Below the pieces are notes generated by a model that saw only the letters and a program-made list of their open reading frames with translations, was not told the origin of the DNA and searched no databases. 64,000 bases of DNA from Siphonodentalium dalli (Eukaryota; Mollusca; Scaphopoda; Gadilida; Siphonodentaliidae), in assembly GCA_032622095.1 (NCBI GenBank), contig CP136063.1, positions 61,639,897-61,703,896 on the forward strand, read 5' to 3'. The position numbers and the translations under genes are program-made. Shown here one piece after another: positions 21,575 through 33,050 of this stretch (positions within the stretch are counted from its first letter, which is position 1; each line of letters starts with the position of its first letter).

Positions 21575-22295
21575 TTAACATAGTTTGACAGGCCAGCGAT
21601 GTATATATTTACGTCCATGGACAGGCATATGTGAGTCCCTTCTCGCGCATGTAACATTTATATGGAGTTTCTCCCGTGCGGATCCTTGAGTGTCTAGTAA
21701 GGCAAATTTGAGTAAATCCTGTCTCACAAATATCACACGTATATGGCGTTTCACTTGTATGTGTATCCTCTTCTGTGCAGTCAGATTACCCTCACTTATG
21801 AATCCTTTCACATAAATACCACACCTATATGGCGCCTCAACCATATGGGTTATCATGTGTCGAGATAAGCCTATCCAGAATATTAAGTGACTTCCACGCG
21901 AATTCATTCTGACAAATATCACAATTATGTGGTTTCTCTCCCGTGTGGATCCTCTCATGTACAGTGAAACTACTCATCTGAATGAATCCTTTCCGACAAA
22001 CATCACACTTATATGGATTCTCGCCTGGATGGATCCTCTTGTGAACAGTCAAATGATTCATCGCAGCGAATCCTTTCTCACAAATATCACACTTATATGG
22101 TTTCTCTCCCATGTGGGTCCGCATACTGTATCATAGTGAATCCTTTCTGAAATATATCACTCATGGTTTCTCTTACTACGCGTGTGGATATACGTGCGTA
22201 CAGTCAAATAAAATATCACACTTATGTGGTTTCTCGCCCGTGTGGACCCTCATGTGAACAGTCAGACCACTCATCTGGGTGAATCCTTTCTGATA
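21575..22295 (-). pseudogene. Decayed 3' continuation of zinc-finger array B
   Basis: Below the stop of array B, more fingers are readable in two other phases: [20 protein letters not shown] and HNCDICQNEF at 22124-21837, then YRCGIYVKGF and ruins down to 21575. Small indels near 22294, 22150 and 21890 separate them. The ancestral gene had about six more fingers than the open frame. The same tail follows array C. Confidence 0.7.
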
Positions 22296-22299
22296 AATA

Positions 22300-23574
22300 T
22301 CACTTATATGGCGTCTCTCCCGTATGGATCCTCATGTGAACAGTCAGACTACTCATATGGGTGAATCCTTTCTGACAAATATCACACTTATACGGATTTT
22401 CGCCCGTGTGGATCCTCTTGTGCTTAGTCAAATGACTCATCCGAGCGAAACCTTTCTGACAAATATCACATTTATATGGAGTATCGCCCGTGTGTATCTT
22501 GATGTGCACATTGAGACTACTCATATGGGTGAATCCTTTATGACAAATGTCACATTTATATGGTTTCTCGCCCGTGTGGATCCTCTTGTGTACAGTGAAA
22601 TAACTCATCTGGGTGAATCCTTTCTGACAAATATCACATTTATATGGAGTATCGCCCGTGTGGATCTTCATGTGCACAGTGAGACTACTCTTCTGTGTGA
22701 ATCCTTTCTGACATATGTCACACGAATATGGTTTCTCGCCCGTGTGGATCCTCTTGTGTGCAGCCAAATGACTAATCTGAGAGAATCCTTTCTGACAAAT
22801 ATCACATTTATATGGTTTCTCGCCCGTGTGGATCCTCTTGTGTAAAGTCAAAGCACTCATATGGGTAAATCCTTTCTGACACATATCACATTTATATGGA
22901 TTCTCGCCCGTGTGGATCCTCTTGTGTACAGTCAAAGTACTCATCTGGGTGAATCCTTTCTGACAAATATCACACTTATATGGATTCTCGCCCGTGTGGA
23001 TCCTCTTGTGTACAGTCAAATTACTCATCTGGGTGAATCCTTTCTGACAAATATCACACCTATACGGATTTTCGCCCGTGTGGATCCTCGTGTGTAGAGT
23101 CAAATAACTCATCTGGGAGAATCCTTTCTGACAAATATCACATTTATATGGATTCTCGCCCGTGTGTATCTTGATGTGCACAGTGAGACTACTCTTCTGG
23201 GTGAATCCTTTATGACAAATATCACATTTATATGGTTTCTCGTCCGTGTGGATCCTCTTGTGTACAGTCAAATAACTCATCTGGGTGAATCCTTTCTTAC
23301 AAATATCACATTTATATGGAGTATCGCCCGTGTGTATCTTGATGTGCACAGTGAGACTACTCTTCTGGGTGAATCCTTTCTGACAAATATCACACGAATA
23401 TGGTTTCTCGCCCGTGTGGATCCTCGTGTGTGCAACCAAATGACTAATCTGAGAGAATCCTTTCTGACAAATATCACATTTATATGGTTTCTCGCCCGTG
23501 TGGATCCTCTTGTGTACAGTCAAATTACTAATCTGAGAGAATCCTTTCTGACAAATATCACATTGATATGTCAT
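22300..23574 (-). CDS. C2H2 zinc-finger protein, array B (15 fingers)
   Basis: A 424-residue uninterrupted frame of fifteen 28-residue C2H2 fingers with TGEKP, TGENP or TGDTP linkers; all ligands are intact. Starts at [12 protein letters not shown] as array A does, with an in-frame TAA 30 nt upstream. It ends by a short deletion in the YKCDICQ of the next finger (YK then stop). Contact positions are nearly constant: helix -1 is mostly Gln, +2 Ser, +6 Val, while position 3 varies (Tyr, Asn, Ser, Thr, His, Ala). A nuclear DNA-binding protein is the family expectation; target unknown. No effector domain is visible. It is the best-preserved gene in the window, although the decayed tail means the present protein is shorter than its ancestor. 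Confidence 0.82.
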   Translation of the reverse strand: MTYQCDICQKGFSQISNLTVHKRIHTGEKPYKCDICQKGFSQISHLVAHTRIHTGEKPYSCDICQKGFTQKSSLTVHIKIHTGDTPYKCDICKKGFTQMSYLTVHKRIHTDEKPYKCDICHKGFTQKSSLTVHIKIHTGENPYKCDICQKGFSQMSYLTLHTRIHTGENPYRCDICQKGFTQMSNLTVHKRIHTGENPYKCDICQKGFTQMSTLTVHKRIHTGENPYKCDMCQKGFTHMSALTLHKRIHTGEKPYKCDICQKGFSQISHLAAHKRIHTGEKPYSCDICQKGFTQKSSLTVHMKIHTGDTPYKCDICQKGFTQMSYFTVHKRIHTGEKPYKCDICHKGFTHMSSLNVHIKIHTGDTPYKCDICQKGFARMSHLTKHKRIHTGENPYKCDICQKGFTHMSSLTVHMRIHTGETPYK

Positions 23575-23601
23575 CTCTCCTGTCTTTACTTTACAGTCGG
23601 A

Positions 23602-23736
23602 TTACTCTTTTATTGGACCCATTCTGCTATATATCAATTTTAGTTGTGTCTCACCCATGTGGATCCTCATTTGTCGAGTCAGATAATGTTCTCCAGTATA
23701 TCCTGCTTCACAAACATTACATTTAAACGAAGGATC
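23602..23736 (-). pseudogene. Lone zinc-finger remnant upstream of array B
   Basis: Counterpart of 5270-5398: FKCNVCEAGYTGEHYLTRQMRIH, with the penultimate ligand replaced by Gln, ended by TAA in phase with array B only about 30 nt before it. Confidence 0.5.
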
Positions 23737-23764
23737 GCATGATTACGGATCCGAGTGTTAGTCA

Positions 23765-23960
23765 TTTCACAGGATGAGTGTATGGCATGTCACGTGTCTC
23801 ATCGGATGAGTGTATAGCGTGTCACGTGGTTCGTCGGATGAGTGGCTGGCGTTCCACGTGGTCTCACACCGTATGAGTGTATGGTGTTCCACGTGGTCTC
23901 ACACCAGATGAGTATATGGAGTGTCACGTTGTCTCACACACTTTTCGTCAAAGCCACGTG
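23765..23960. repeat. Minisatellite upstream of array B
   Basis: Same GGATGAGTGTATGGC / CACGTGGTCTCACA units as at 5410-5640. Confidence 0.65.
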
Positions 23961-23999
23961 GACTCAAACCGGAATGGATTATCTTATTAGCAAACGGTG

Positions 24000-24174
24000 T
24001 GACATATTTCCACCACCAAGGCACTGAAGTTTATTGTGTGCGTTTCCATGGTGCTGATCCCGAATATTAAAGGAAGTTGTATCTGAGCGGGTTTGTGTCC
24101 AGTTTAAAAGTCCGGAAGATCAAGCGGTCGTCAGCATAGCACTTGCAGGAGTCATAGGGCATGAAGTTATCACT
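24000..24174 (-). promoter_or_regulatory. Conserved upstream block of array B
   Basis: Counterpart of 5641-5828: ATTCCAG splice-acceptor-like end at 24173-24174 and CACCATGGAAACG with ATG at 24049, opening a 20-codon frame. Confidence 0.45.
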
Positions 24175-24400
24175 GGAATGAAAAGAAAATATCAAGATAA
24201 ATGATAATATAATAAAACATCGATCATGGTAAAGGGACAACACAACGGTACATTATATCCAGTATATTCGTGCAGCATAAACAACGCAACATTATATATG
24301 TATATCAAGTTTATCAATTATTTTGGTACATACATGTAGACAGGTGGTGCTGTTCCATCCCGTTTTTATCACAAAAATGTATTAACACGTTGAGTGCCAC

Positions 24401-24458
24401 TGCGAGTTATCTCGTAGTACGCAACCTTCGCAGGTTGCCACTGCGAGTTATCTCGTAG
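24401..24458. repeat. Subterminal palindromic 18-mers of the piggyBac-like element
   Basis: CTGCGAGTTATCTCGTAG stands at about 24400 and at 24441-24458, separated by a small hairpin (GCAACC ... GGTTGC, 24421-24438). Inverted relatives CTACGAGATAACTCGTAG (25722-25739) and CTACGAGTTATATCGTAG (25786-25803) lie near the right end. Placement fits transposase-binding subterminal sites (inference). Confidence 0.6.
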
Positions 24459-25405
24459 TGGTTTCCATGTCATGTAACTGACAAACGGAAGCAGTGGAAT
24501 AGGTCGATACACCACGGAAACCCGCCTCGGAACATCAGAACAGTGATTTTATCAAATAAATAGTGTGGCTCCCCTTACATCGTTCAACTGAAGTGAGCAC
24601 AATCAGCACATATATTTTACTCAAATTGGTCCAGTTGTGAGTGAATACAGCTGACACTGTATCACTGAGTGACCACCAGAGGCAGTCGTGTATGGGCAAT
24701 TAGACTGGGTTTTTGGTATTCAATAGACTGACAATGTGCACGCATGCAAACACAGTCAGGGTATGGATATTCACAATGTACAAACATGCGAAGGCAGTTT
24801 CGAGGAATGGTTACATCGTTGTGTTTCAACACATTGAAACTTTGCACAACCACCCACACACGTCAGACAGGCCTGTCAAATTTTTTCCCTCTCACTCATG
24901 TGCGAGAGGTCGCATCCAACACAAGATAAGCGGATAATCCATGACGTTACGCGCGTTGATGCTACCGTTATCTCATCATTAGGGAACACAGCAGTTGTTT
25001 TTGGAATACACTGTGCGGCTCCATTGGGGGGGGGGGGGGGTAGGTAGGTATTTTATTATTTATAATTCAAGTAAAGCGGAACAATTATTCCCCAAAGCTA
25101 CATTGTACCCTCTTTCGAACGTGTTGGGCAATGGAAAGCGTAACAATTACCGTACTTTAGACGTCATGCAGTTCATCGAACTGATCTACATGTATGTACG
25201 GATAAATGGTTTTGTGTAGCATAGAGGTTTACAGTAAATAGTGACTTATTTCCAGACGGATGGATTATATGGAATCGTTACATATAGCACACTCCTGAAT
25301 GTACAGGGATCTATTTGGCTACTGCTGCATGGTTGTTTTAATTTTGTGCTGACAATTCTTCCTACACTATTATTTTGGGCTGTACCTTGGAACCCTAGCA
25401 TAGGC

Positions 25406-25549
25406 CTAAATCAGGCTAAATGGGAGATAACTTACAATGCCCGAAACAACAGAAGATGCATGCTCGTAGTAATTACTGCACGAAATAAACTCATCCTCAC
25501 AGGAAACATGTTCACCCGATTCCACATCGGATTCACCGTCTGTAGCCAT
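25406..25549 (-). pseudogene. Acidic 47-codon frame, possible first exon of a piggyBac transposase
   Basis: Starts MATDGESDVESGEHVSCEDE, rich in Asp, Glu and Ser, as the disordered N-termini of piggyBac transposases are. After about 37 residues the DNA reads GGCATTGTAAGT, a good 5' splice-site match, then soon a stop. It lies about 400 bp inside the right end of the element. Reading it as a leftover first exon is inference; it is too short to prove by motif. Confidence 0.4.
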
Positions 25550-26409
25550 GCATGCTCATATAAGTAATTTGCTCCATCATGCATCAGCCATAATATAACT
25601 ATGTAACGAGCTATAACCACAACAAGGACACCGACACCTCCATAAATATGCTTACCACCAAAATAACTTGTTTGGGTTACTTTCTACTTCATATGTGTTG
25701 CTCAAACGTGTCCAATTGTGTCTACGAGATAACTCGTAGTTGGCACTGGTGGTGGGAATACCCAAATTCCTTCCGCCAGTGCCGGCTACGAGTTATATCG
25801 TAGTACTATCAATCGCCGTTTCTGTCATCTAAAGTCGCGACGTCATCCAATTCTTGCTTCATTGAAGCCAAATTATGGTCTACTAAGGGTATCTATATTG
25901 CCACGATTTGGCAAACTGGCGAGATTACTAATTGATTTCCGGCACTCAACGTGTTAAAATTAAATCATTATTTTAAATCTCGGAGTAAATAAAGAGCGTT
26001 TAAACAGAATAAAAAGAGGCTCAGTGGAGAATCCTGATTTCTATAGAAATATGTCGACCCAAGCCCGTTAACAGACATGTTGTCAAATCAAGCAGTAACC
26101 ATCTCCTATGTCAAGCTAAGATTGTGCAAAATACTGGAGGCCTGTATCTAAGTATTCTATATATAGAACAAATAATTGTCATATTAATTGATACTATATT
26201 TAGAACATTGTAATAAAATAGTATAGAAATAAAAATCATTATTAATTGATAGAATCTTTTCCTGGCAGGGATTTCCATCTCTTACGTATTATTTCATACA
26301 CAGGAAACTATATATGAAATTGTGCATCTGTTTGTTACTTTTAGCTCCTTTATCCACAAGAAGGTAAATAGGCAAGCGATGAGTTATGTCTTCCACAAAA
26401 AATACCAGC

Positions 26410-26910
26410 GTAAAATGATTAGATGACAGTTAGAGAATATGATGTCAATGGGGGTTGCACGGCATTCTGTTATTCTTGTTTGTTTAGTTATTGTTCGTAG
26501 AAACATAAATGACTTCAATCGGTTTAATACATTCTTATGGCATTATCAGATCTTATCAGTATTTATGTTTATGTTGAAATCTCCCATCAGGAAACATTAT
26601 TTGTTCTCCTTATGTATTTAGTTAGTTAGTGATGTTTCAAGTTTTCTCAAGAAAGATATTGACGTCAGAATATGGGCATCCAAGTTGATTCTTGTTTATA
26701 TGATCACGGATTTCAATAAATAAGTTTTCAAAGATCTTCGTGAATATAGATAAGTCTGCTCGAAATTGTGCTTTAATGTTATTATTAACATAAATTCCAA
26801 CCCAGCCCCTTCTCTGTCATTCCTATGGTTTCCATATAAATAGTAACTCCCCGCTTTGTCGGTCCATTGGAGACTCAGCTGTCGGCCAAGTTTCAATAAC
26901 ACCTATTAAC
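26410..26910 (-). pseudogene. Fossil LINE endonuclease domain, copy 2
   Basis: Counterpart of 7380-7960, with LMGDFN and the ENHRNDREG block still readable in shifting frames. Confidence 0.7.
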
Positions 26911-26949
26911 GAACCAAAGCCGGATGCTTTGGGTCGTATATAGACTATA

Positions 26950-27797
26950 CATTATCTGATTTTGTGACGTCACCAATTATAGCAACCACAATGAAGGTTG
27001 CTTATACCTAAGGCAGGTGAATGACGTCATATAATTTTTTCTATATCCATCAGTGATTTTTCAAGATCGCGGGCATAAATCCGGGAGAAATTGTCACGTC
27101 TCTTAGCAAGCGTGTTGAGATTGTAAAAACCGCGGTATTGGAAATGAAGCATTGCGATAGAAATGAATGTAACTACTTCACAATTTACGAAGAATTCACC
27201 TGTGATTTAAGTCTATTAATTTCATTTAGACCGATTTCGTTGGTCAGCTTAATGAAGACGAAAAATTAAGAAGTCATGACGATAATCCAGACAAGATTTT
27301 ACAATCCACGACACGTCTTGTCAATTTGGCATGTCGTCTCCGTCGTGACCACTGCATGATGTTACGTAAATATTCTTAGCGTTATGTCGCGGTAAAAATG
27401 CAAATTTGAGGCACGTCATGATTGTCCCACTACGTGTCACGTACGATTCATATTTATCTAATACGACGCTGTTGTTTTGAATTTCGGGAGCGCGAATGTC
27501 GCACAGTAGATCGGTGGGCTTGAGGCATTAATGTCGTAATCGGCTGCCAAGAGGTCAACCCAAATCAGTCGACGTGGAACATTCTCCTATTTATATAAAC
27601 ATCATAAAATCATTTATTTGTGTTTATTTATAAGGGAAAGTAGATCCATACTGAATGTCTAACGGGTCTACCCCGACACTCTACTGGATCAAATCATCGG
27701 ACCCTAGGAAGTTTTAACATTTTTTTAAATAAACTAGAATCCAACTCTCAGTATAAAAAATCTTGTGTTGAGAACAATAATGTTCTGAGGAGTAGAC
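26950..27797. other. Block absent from copy 1, partly present in copy 3
   Basis: Begins TTTTGTGACGTCACCAATTA. Copy 3 shares that start and then jumps to ATCTAATACGACGC (27455 here), lacking about 480 bp between. No gene or clean terminal repeat recognised. Confidence 0.5.
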
Positions 27798-28463
27798 CGA
27801 TTTACTGTCACAATTGTGAGTTTATTAGTTATTTGGGTACCGGTATTTTAGGCCCGTTGTGTACATGTACGACGCGCCAAACACGGGTCGTGCTATCTTA
27901 GCTTGGCTTGACATTGGTGCGTCTCTGGCACTTGTCACGTTTGTTTGATTTATACATCGAGCCATTTTAGCATACCGGTATATGATACAAACTTATGTCT
28001 GCTAGAATAAGTTCCCATGTGGACCACCACGAAGATACGCCGTGATGGCGTCATCTGAAAACACACTACCTGTATAATCTGGCCCTCCTGTCTTTATTTA
28101 TACTTCTATTATGTAGTACATTAATCTCGGAAACGCTATCGGTGGTTTCTATATCGTGATCTTGTCATTCATCTCCCTTTAACCTTTCTGTATACCTCTG
28201 CAATATATTTATCCACAAATTTCGTGAAAAGTCCTTTGTCAGTCAATGTTCCCGTATACTAACGTACTTTTGCCTTCAATGTATATTGACAACGATCAAG
28301 AGTCTGTGGTCTGATCATTTTACTGTCGCGCACTTCGATCAATCCAATAAACCTCAACATTGTAAACCAATAAATCGATAAAAGGGCCAAGTAGCGACCA
28401 ATAAACTTACCAATAATGTAATACTGTAAGCACCATCAATCGAAGTACATGTACCGGTGGGTA
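27797..28463. other. Copy-2 spacer, non-coding
   Basis: Matches 8010-8710 of copy 1 with small indels. No gene recognised. Confidence 0.5.
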
Positions 28464-28716
28464 GCGGGGTAATGTCACAAGAGCTACATGTATACTTGTC
28501 CTTGACCTCAATAAATGGTATACTCATTGGGCGCGCATCTATAATCTCAAATCGACTCCATTCCAACCGCATGTGCAATTTGACTTATATATCGAGATGT
28601 TTCACCCACTTGGTGTTCTAGAAACCACCCGAAAAAGACCCGTGAATTAGTTGAAAATAACGTGACTGCAAATTCTGAGGTGAAGGTCGAGTATAGGTCT
28701 TGCGACATTACCCCTC
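28464..28716. mobile_element. 253-bp MITE with GGGGTAATGTCGCAAGA inverted ends
   Basis: Left end GCGGGGTAATGTCACAAGA and right end TCTTGCGACATTACCCC(TC) are inverted repeats, bordered by TA on each side. Copy 1 has the uninterrupted site near 8705. TA duplication suggests Tc1/mariner type; nothing is encoded. Confidence 0.75.
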
Positions 28717-29195
28717 TACCGTACCGGTGCTTCCCGTTAATGGTTTACACGCCTATCTCACGTGAACGGGGGCGATGTATGAAATGATATGTCAAATGGT
28801 TGTAGATCAGATGAATTCCAGTGATTGATATCCGAAATGAAGTAGTGTGAAAAGGTGAAGCCTAATTCAGAGAATGACAAGGGAATTGAGACGAATGATG
28901 TACAGAAATAAAGTATCCCTTAGATGTCACATACTTCTGATAATATAAATTGATAGAGAAGTGAAAATGAGAACCTAAATATGAGATGCATATAGGAGTA
29001 ATATAATGAGTAATGTTATCATGAGTATTGAACGACGAATGAAATAATCATATATAAAACACACGTACATCACTATGCATAACTCACATATGGGTGTGTG
29101 TATATACACCACACAAGAACGATGAAATGGACACAATAACAAAAAGATTATACAAATAGCCACAATTATTCATAGCCAAAAGTCACAAAACATAG

Positions 29196-29905
29196 ATCCA
29201 TTTGATCTTAGTGTCATGGCTTACGCCATCTAAGATCCATGGCGTGCTTGAAACAACATAGGCGGCTATAATTCCTATAAAAGTAACAATTAGGACCAAC
29301 GCATATGTATTTATCAACTAAATACAAATACAAGTGTGAAACCATCCACTCACCTACGTGTCATTTATCCTTAAAATCCGACAGATAACAGAACGTAAAC
29401 ACTGACATGTCGTGTGTTCGTCGACCATTGCATGTGACCCGTAATTTCATGAATCCCCCCGTGAGTTCCCCGTGCGCACGGCAAGGTAATCACATGCGTT
29501 CACATTGAGTGTAGCATTAAGGTTGCCCAGATACAATTCAAGTTGAGGGGAACTACAATCTGCGCATGCGTGTAGTTTTTACAAATTACCAACTCCAATT
29601 TGTTACACATGCGTACTGTTAACATCCTGGTACAGTAATGCGAGTTGCAGAATCATGTTTGCCATGCACGAACTGCACGTAGTCATGTGATATGTTAGCT
29701 CCTCCTGCTTCGGCCATTTAACCACGTTTTGTCAACATGTTTTCAGACTGGATTTTTGGATTAAATTATTACGGAATTATACACACGTTCTGGTAGGTGT
29801 CAGAGCTAATATATATTGCAATATTGTTAACATTAATGACTATGTTAGTTGATTCTTAAAAATAAGTGTATTAAAAAAAATTAGCTACTCGCCAAAGCTG
29901 AAGCG
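29196..29905. repeat. Repeat R, first copy (right end lost)
   Basis: Collinear with 32403-32995: same hairpin at the left edge, AGGCGGCTATAATTCCTATA, TCACCTACGTGTCATTTATC, TTTTTGGATTAAATTATTAC, and GGTAGGTGTCAGAGCTAATA. Its right portion is replaced by the foldback element at 29916. Confidence 0.7.
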
Positions 29906-29915
29906 CCACGGCGGT

Positions 29916-32398
29916 CAGACGTGGACAGGTCAGGCACATCCTGGATTCCACTATTATAGCTATATTTGACTATTATAGTGAAATATGACTATATCATATC
30001 CATGTTTTGTTTATTTGCGTCGGAATTAGGAGACGGCGCTTGCCAGTGCAGAGCCAGTTTGAAGTGTGCACGGTACTGAATCAAACTGACGCAATTCCGC
30101 TAAAATTGGTTGTGCAGAACGTTGCGCTGAAGACATTTTAAGCCATGCAATTGTAAGTATACCTATTTAAATCCATAAAACATTCCTATTAAAGCAAGTT
30201 CTGTAGCGGATTTCACCGATAGGTATTCCCCCTGACGTAAGAAATCCCAATTGACCAATCAAAACGTTGAATTCAATAAAATTTACACATTTAGGATTAC
30301 CTACCACGTTTGTTTAAAAAAGTACGGAAAGCCGATTCGTTATGCGATAATATTTCTTCCACATCGCGGGAAATTCAAATAATATACATGTATTTCGCAT
30401 TTAAAGGTGATTTATCACAAAATAGATCTGAATTCTCACAGTAGTATTACACATACATGTAGACGAACGTATGATGCTATATGCGTTATAAATTAACTTT
30501 AACACTTTTTATATTAAAAATTAGCTTGTTCAACAGTGGGAAATAATTTGGTACAACATAATAAGCAAATCTGGAACTCTATCATGTAACGCATCACGAT
30601 AAAATAGTAGCTATACAACATGTGCACACTAGAGTGTCTTATTTTACAGTGTTCACAGTAAAATGGAGAGCACATGAAAAAAGAGGAAAGAACCTTCATG
30701 CAGCTGTATACATCATGAGAACAGAGCCACTAAACTCGGTCACGTGATGGGTAACGAAACACTCATAACAAATCGCTAATTCTCGCTTCCGATGCTTATT
30801 TCTCGAAAATATTCTTGTTGTGCCATATTAGCGAAAGAAGAACTATATATTTCTTGTGTCCATTGAACAATCCCGCTTTTAGAAATATAGTCCCGTATAA
30901 AGCTGATGCCTCGGACAAATTTCAATCTCTTACTTTTCACCCATTTTCGCGCTGTTGGATTTTATTGATAGCGCCAACACATTTATCCCAACTTCACCAG
31001 TAAGAAGCATCAGAGCTTTATTTAGAGCATTTGTCCATCCGGTATCATAGGCAAAAATTAAGAAACATATTCCTGCATGGTTTTCAAAAAATATCTTGAA
31101 ATTTTGCGCACCTATCCACTCTCTGTGTCTTCAGACTCAATATTGGTAACGCTCGGACAACAGACGAGGCATGATAACGCCCACACAGTAATATCAAACA
31201 GCTATATTCATATGGAACAAAGCCGAGAACGCCTGCGAGCAATGAACAATTATACCATCGGACAATATTGCAGGGATAGTCCTACATGTATACCCGGTAT
31301 ATGGAAGCGGATTTCGTTACGATCTATTATTTATTTACATTAGAAACAAGGAACGAATTCCCCCGTTACATACAAAAATACTATGTGGAACATGTCATTA
31401 TTAGAGCTGTGGGAAACCAGTTGTATTATAATGCAATCCAAACAAAGAAAAAAAATGTGTTATGGAGCACAACCGGGACCGATTAATGTTTTCGGGGCAC
31501 TGAATATTGTTCTTTTTTCAGCAAGGGGAGATGGTCAAAGTTTTAATTTCCAATTACACCTGGCAGATATCAAAATTTAATAATTTAAATACTCAATTTG
31601 TACCCCACTAGTTGTAATTATCCACATAATCCCTCACGTTTTCCAATAGATGGAAAAGTCCACGTCACAAACGAAAATTGAAGAAAATATTCTGATCTCG
31701 ATCTAAAACGACATAATTATATTATACTGTAAAGCATGGCGGAAAGTCAAACTGCAAATTGAAATGTTATCTGGAACGTGGCACAACATACCATGATTTG
31801 TTTAAAAGTAATATATTTAAATATTTTTGGAGTATATCCACATTAATTATGAAGAAACAATTGTAATCACTTGAAATAATAAGTGTTTGATTCAAATTTC
31901 CCGCCTTCCCCGATAGCCAGTGATTTTGTCATGCTGGCTTTCCATATTTTCTATTGAAATTTAATACTATGTTTGTGATAAGTCATTTTACCTCTATATC
32001 TGACCAATCACGTCGCTTGTACTATTTTAATCCTATCAGAAAATGGCTGCGCCCAGCTCAGAGCGCGATTTCTCTACCAAAATCACTCAAGAATTCCTGT
32101 ATTAATGATTCACATCCAGCATTTAATGACAACAGGTGCTAAAAATCTATGTAAACTTACTTTTTAAATGATTCCCCGGCAGCTTCGGTAACATATCTGG
32201 CACGTCATAGCCGCAAAAACTATTGATAATTGTCGTCGGATTCTGATCGGAACGAAAATACCATCGAATTCGAGGAAAAGTGAAATTATGTGAATATGAT
32301 ATGGTCATATTTCACTATAATAGTCAAATATAGTTATAATAGTGGAATCCAGGATGTGCCTGACCTGGTGGATGGCCATAGCCATATTACCACGTCTG
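29916..32398. mobile_element. 2.5-kb element with about 85-bp inverted termini
   Basis: 29926-30000 and 32298-32367 are near-perfect inverted repeats (CAGGTCAGGCACATCCTGGA ... and its complement, then GACTATTATAGTGAAATATG). CAGACGTGG / CCACGTCTG extends the match outwards after a 22-bp indel. No transposase frame of useful length inside; no certain target duplication. Superfamily unknown. Confidence 0.65.
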
Positions 32399-32402
32399 GT
32401 CA

Positions 32403-33050
32403 GACTACCCAAAACATATATCCATTGGATCTTAGTATCATGGCTTACGCCAGCTAAGATCCATCTTGCCCTTTAAACAATATAGGCGGTTATAATTCCT
32501 ATAAAAGTTACAATTATGACCAACGCATATGTATTTATCAACTAAATACTAATACCAGTGTGCAACCATCCACTCACCTACGTGTCATTTATCCTTAAAA
32601 TCCGTCAAATAACAGAACATAAACAGACATTGCACGCGTTCCTGAATACCCGTGGAAAATCCAAACTATCTACAATTAGGTCGAGTTTTATAACTACACT
32701 CTGCGCATGCGTGACATTTGGCCTACTAGCCTCACTACAAAAAATTCCATGAAAACTGTCACATGTGCCGTGCACGTTTGTCATGTGATATTTAAGACCT
32801 CCTACTTTTCGTGCTTCCGCCATTTGCAACATGTGTTTTCAGGATTGGATTTTTGGATTAAATAATTACGGAATTATACACACGTTATGGTAGGTGTCAG
32901 AGCTAATATAAACTGCAATAATGTTAACATTAATGACCATGTTAGTTGATTCTTAAAATTAAGTGTATTTAAAAAAATTAGCTAGTCGCCTAAGCTCAAA
33001 GAATATCGGCTCCACGACCTGTATGGCGTAAGCCATACTAAATGGTCGTA
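32403..33050. repeat. Repeat R, second copy, with a hairpin at each end
   Basis: Left hairpin: TGGATCTTAG (32426-32435) pairs with CTAAGATCCA (32454-32463). Right hairpin: ACGACC (33014) pairs with GGTCGT (33044), enclosing TATGGC-GTAA-GCCATA. The loops share the core ATGGCTTACGCCA in opposite orientation. Such paired terminal hairpins are unusual for a simple MITE. Nothing is encoded. Confidence 0.5.

Larger units (their letters stand above)
5240..21575. repeat. Segmental duplication, copy 1
   Basis: This stretch is collinear with 23575-43490, sharing the minisatellite, LINE fossil, sequence blocks and small elements in the same order, interrupted by copy-specific insertions. Copy-1-specific material: about 6303-7190, the hAT-like element 9536-10136, the LINE 11746-15687, about 515 bp near 17470-17985, and 20319-20563. 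Confidence 0.85.
24386..25953. mobile_element. Non-autonomous piggyBac-like element (1568 bp)
   Basis: Ends CACGTTGAGTGCC and GGCACTCAACGTG form a 13-bp perfect inverted repeat, flanked by TTAA (24382-24385 and 25954-25957). The empty site is in copy 1 at 6030-6033. TTAA target plus this end style indicates piggyBac. Near each end lie two copies of a near-palindromic 18-mer (see the separate entry). No full transposase is present, only a short N-terminal-like frame on the minus strand. A few extra bases (AA + TTAA) at the right border are unexplained. Confidence 0.85.
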
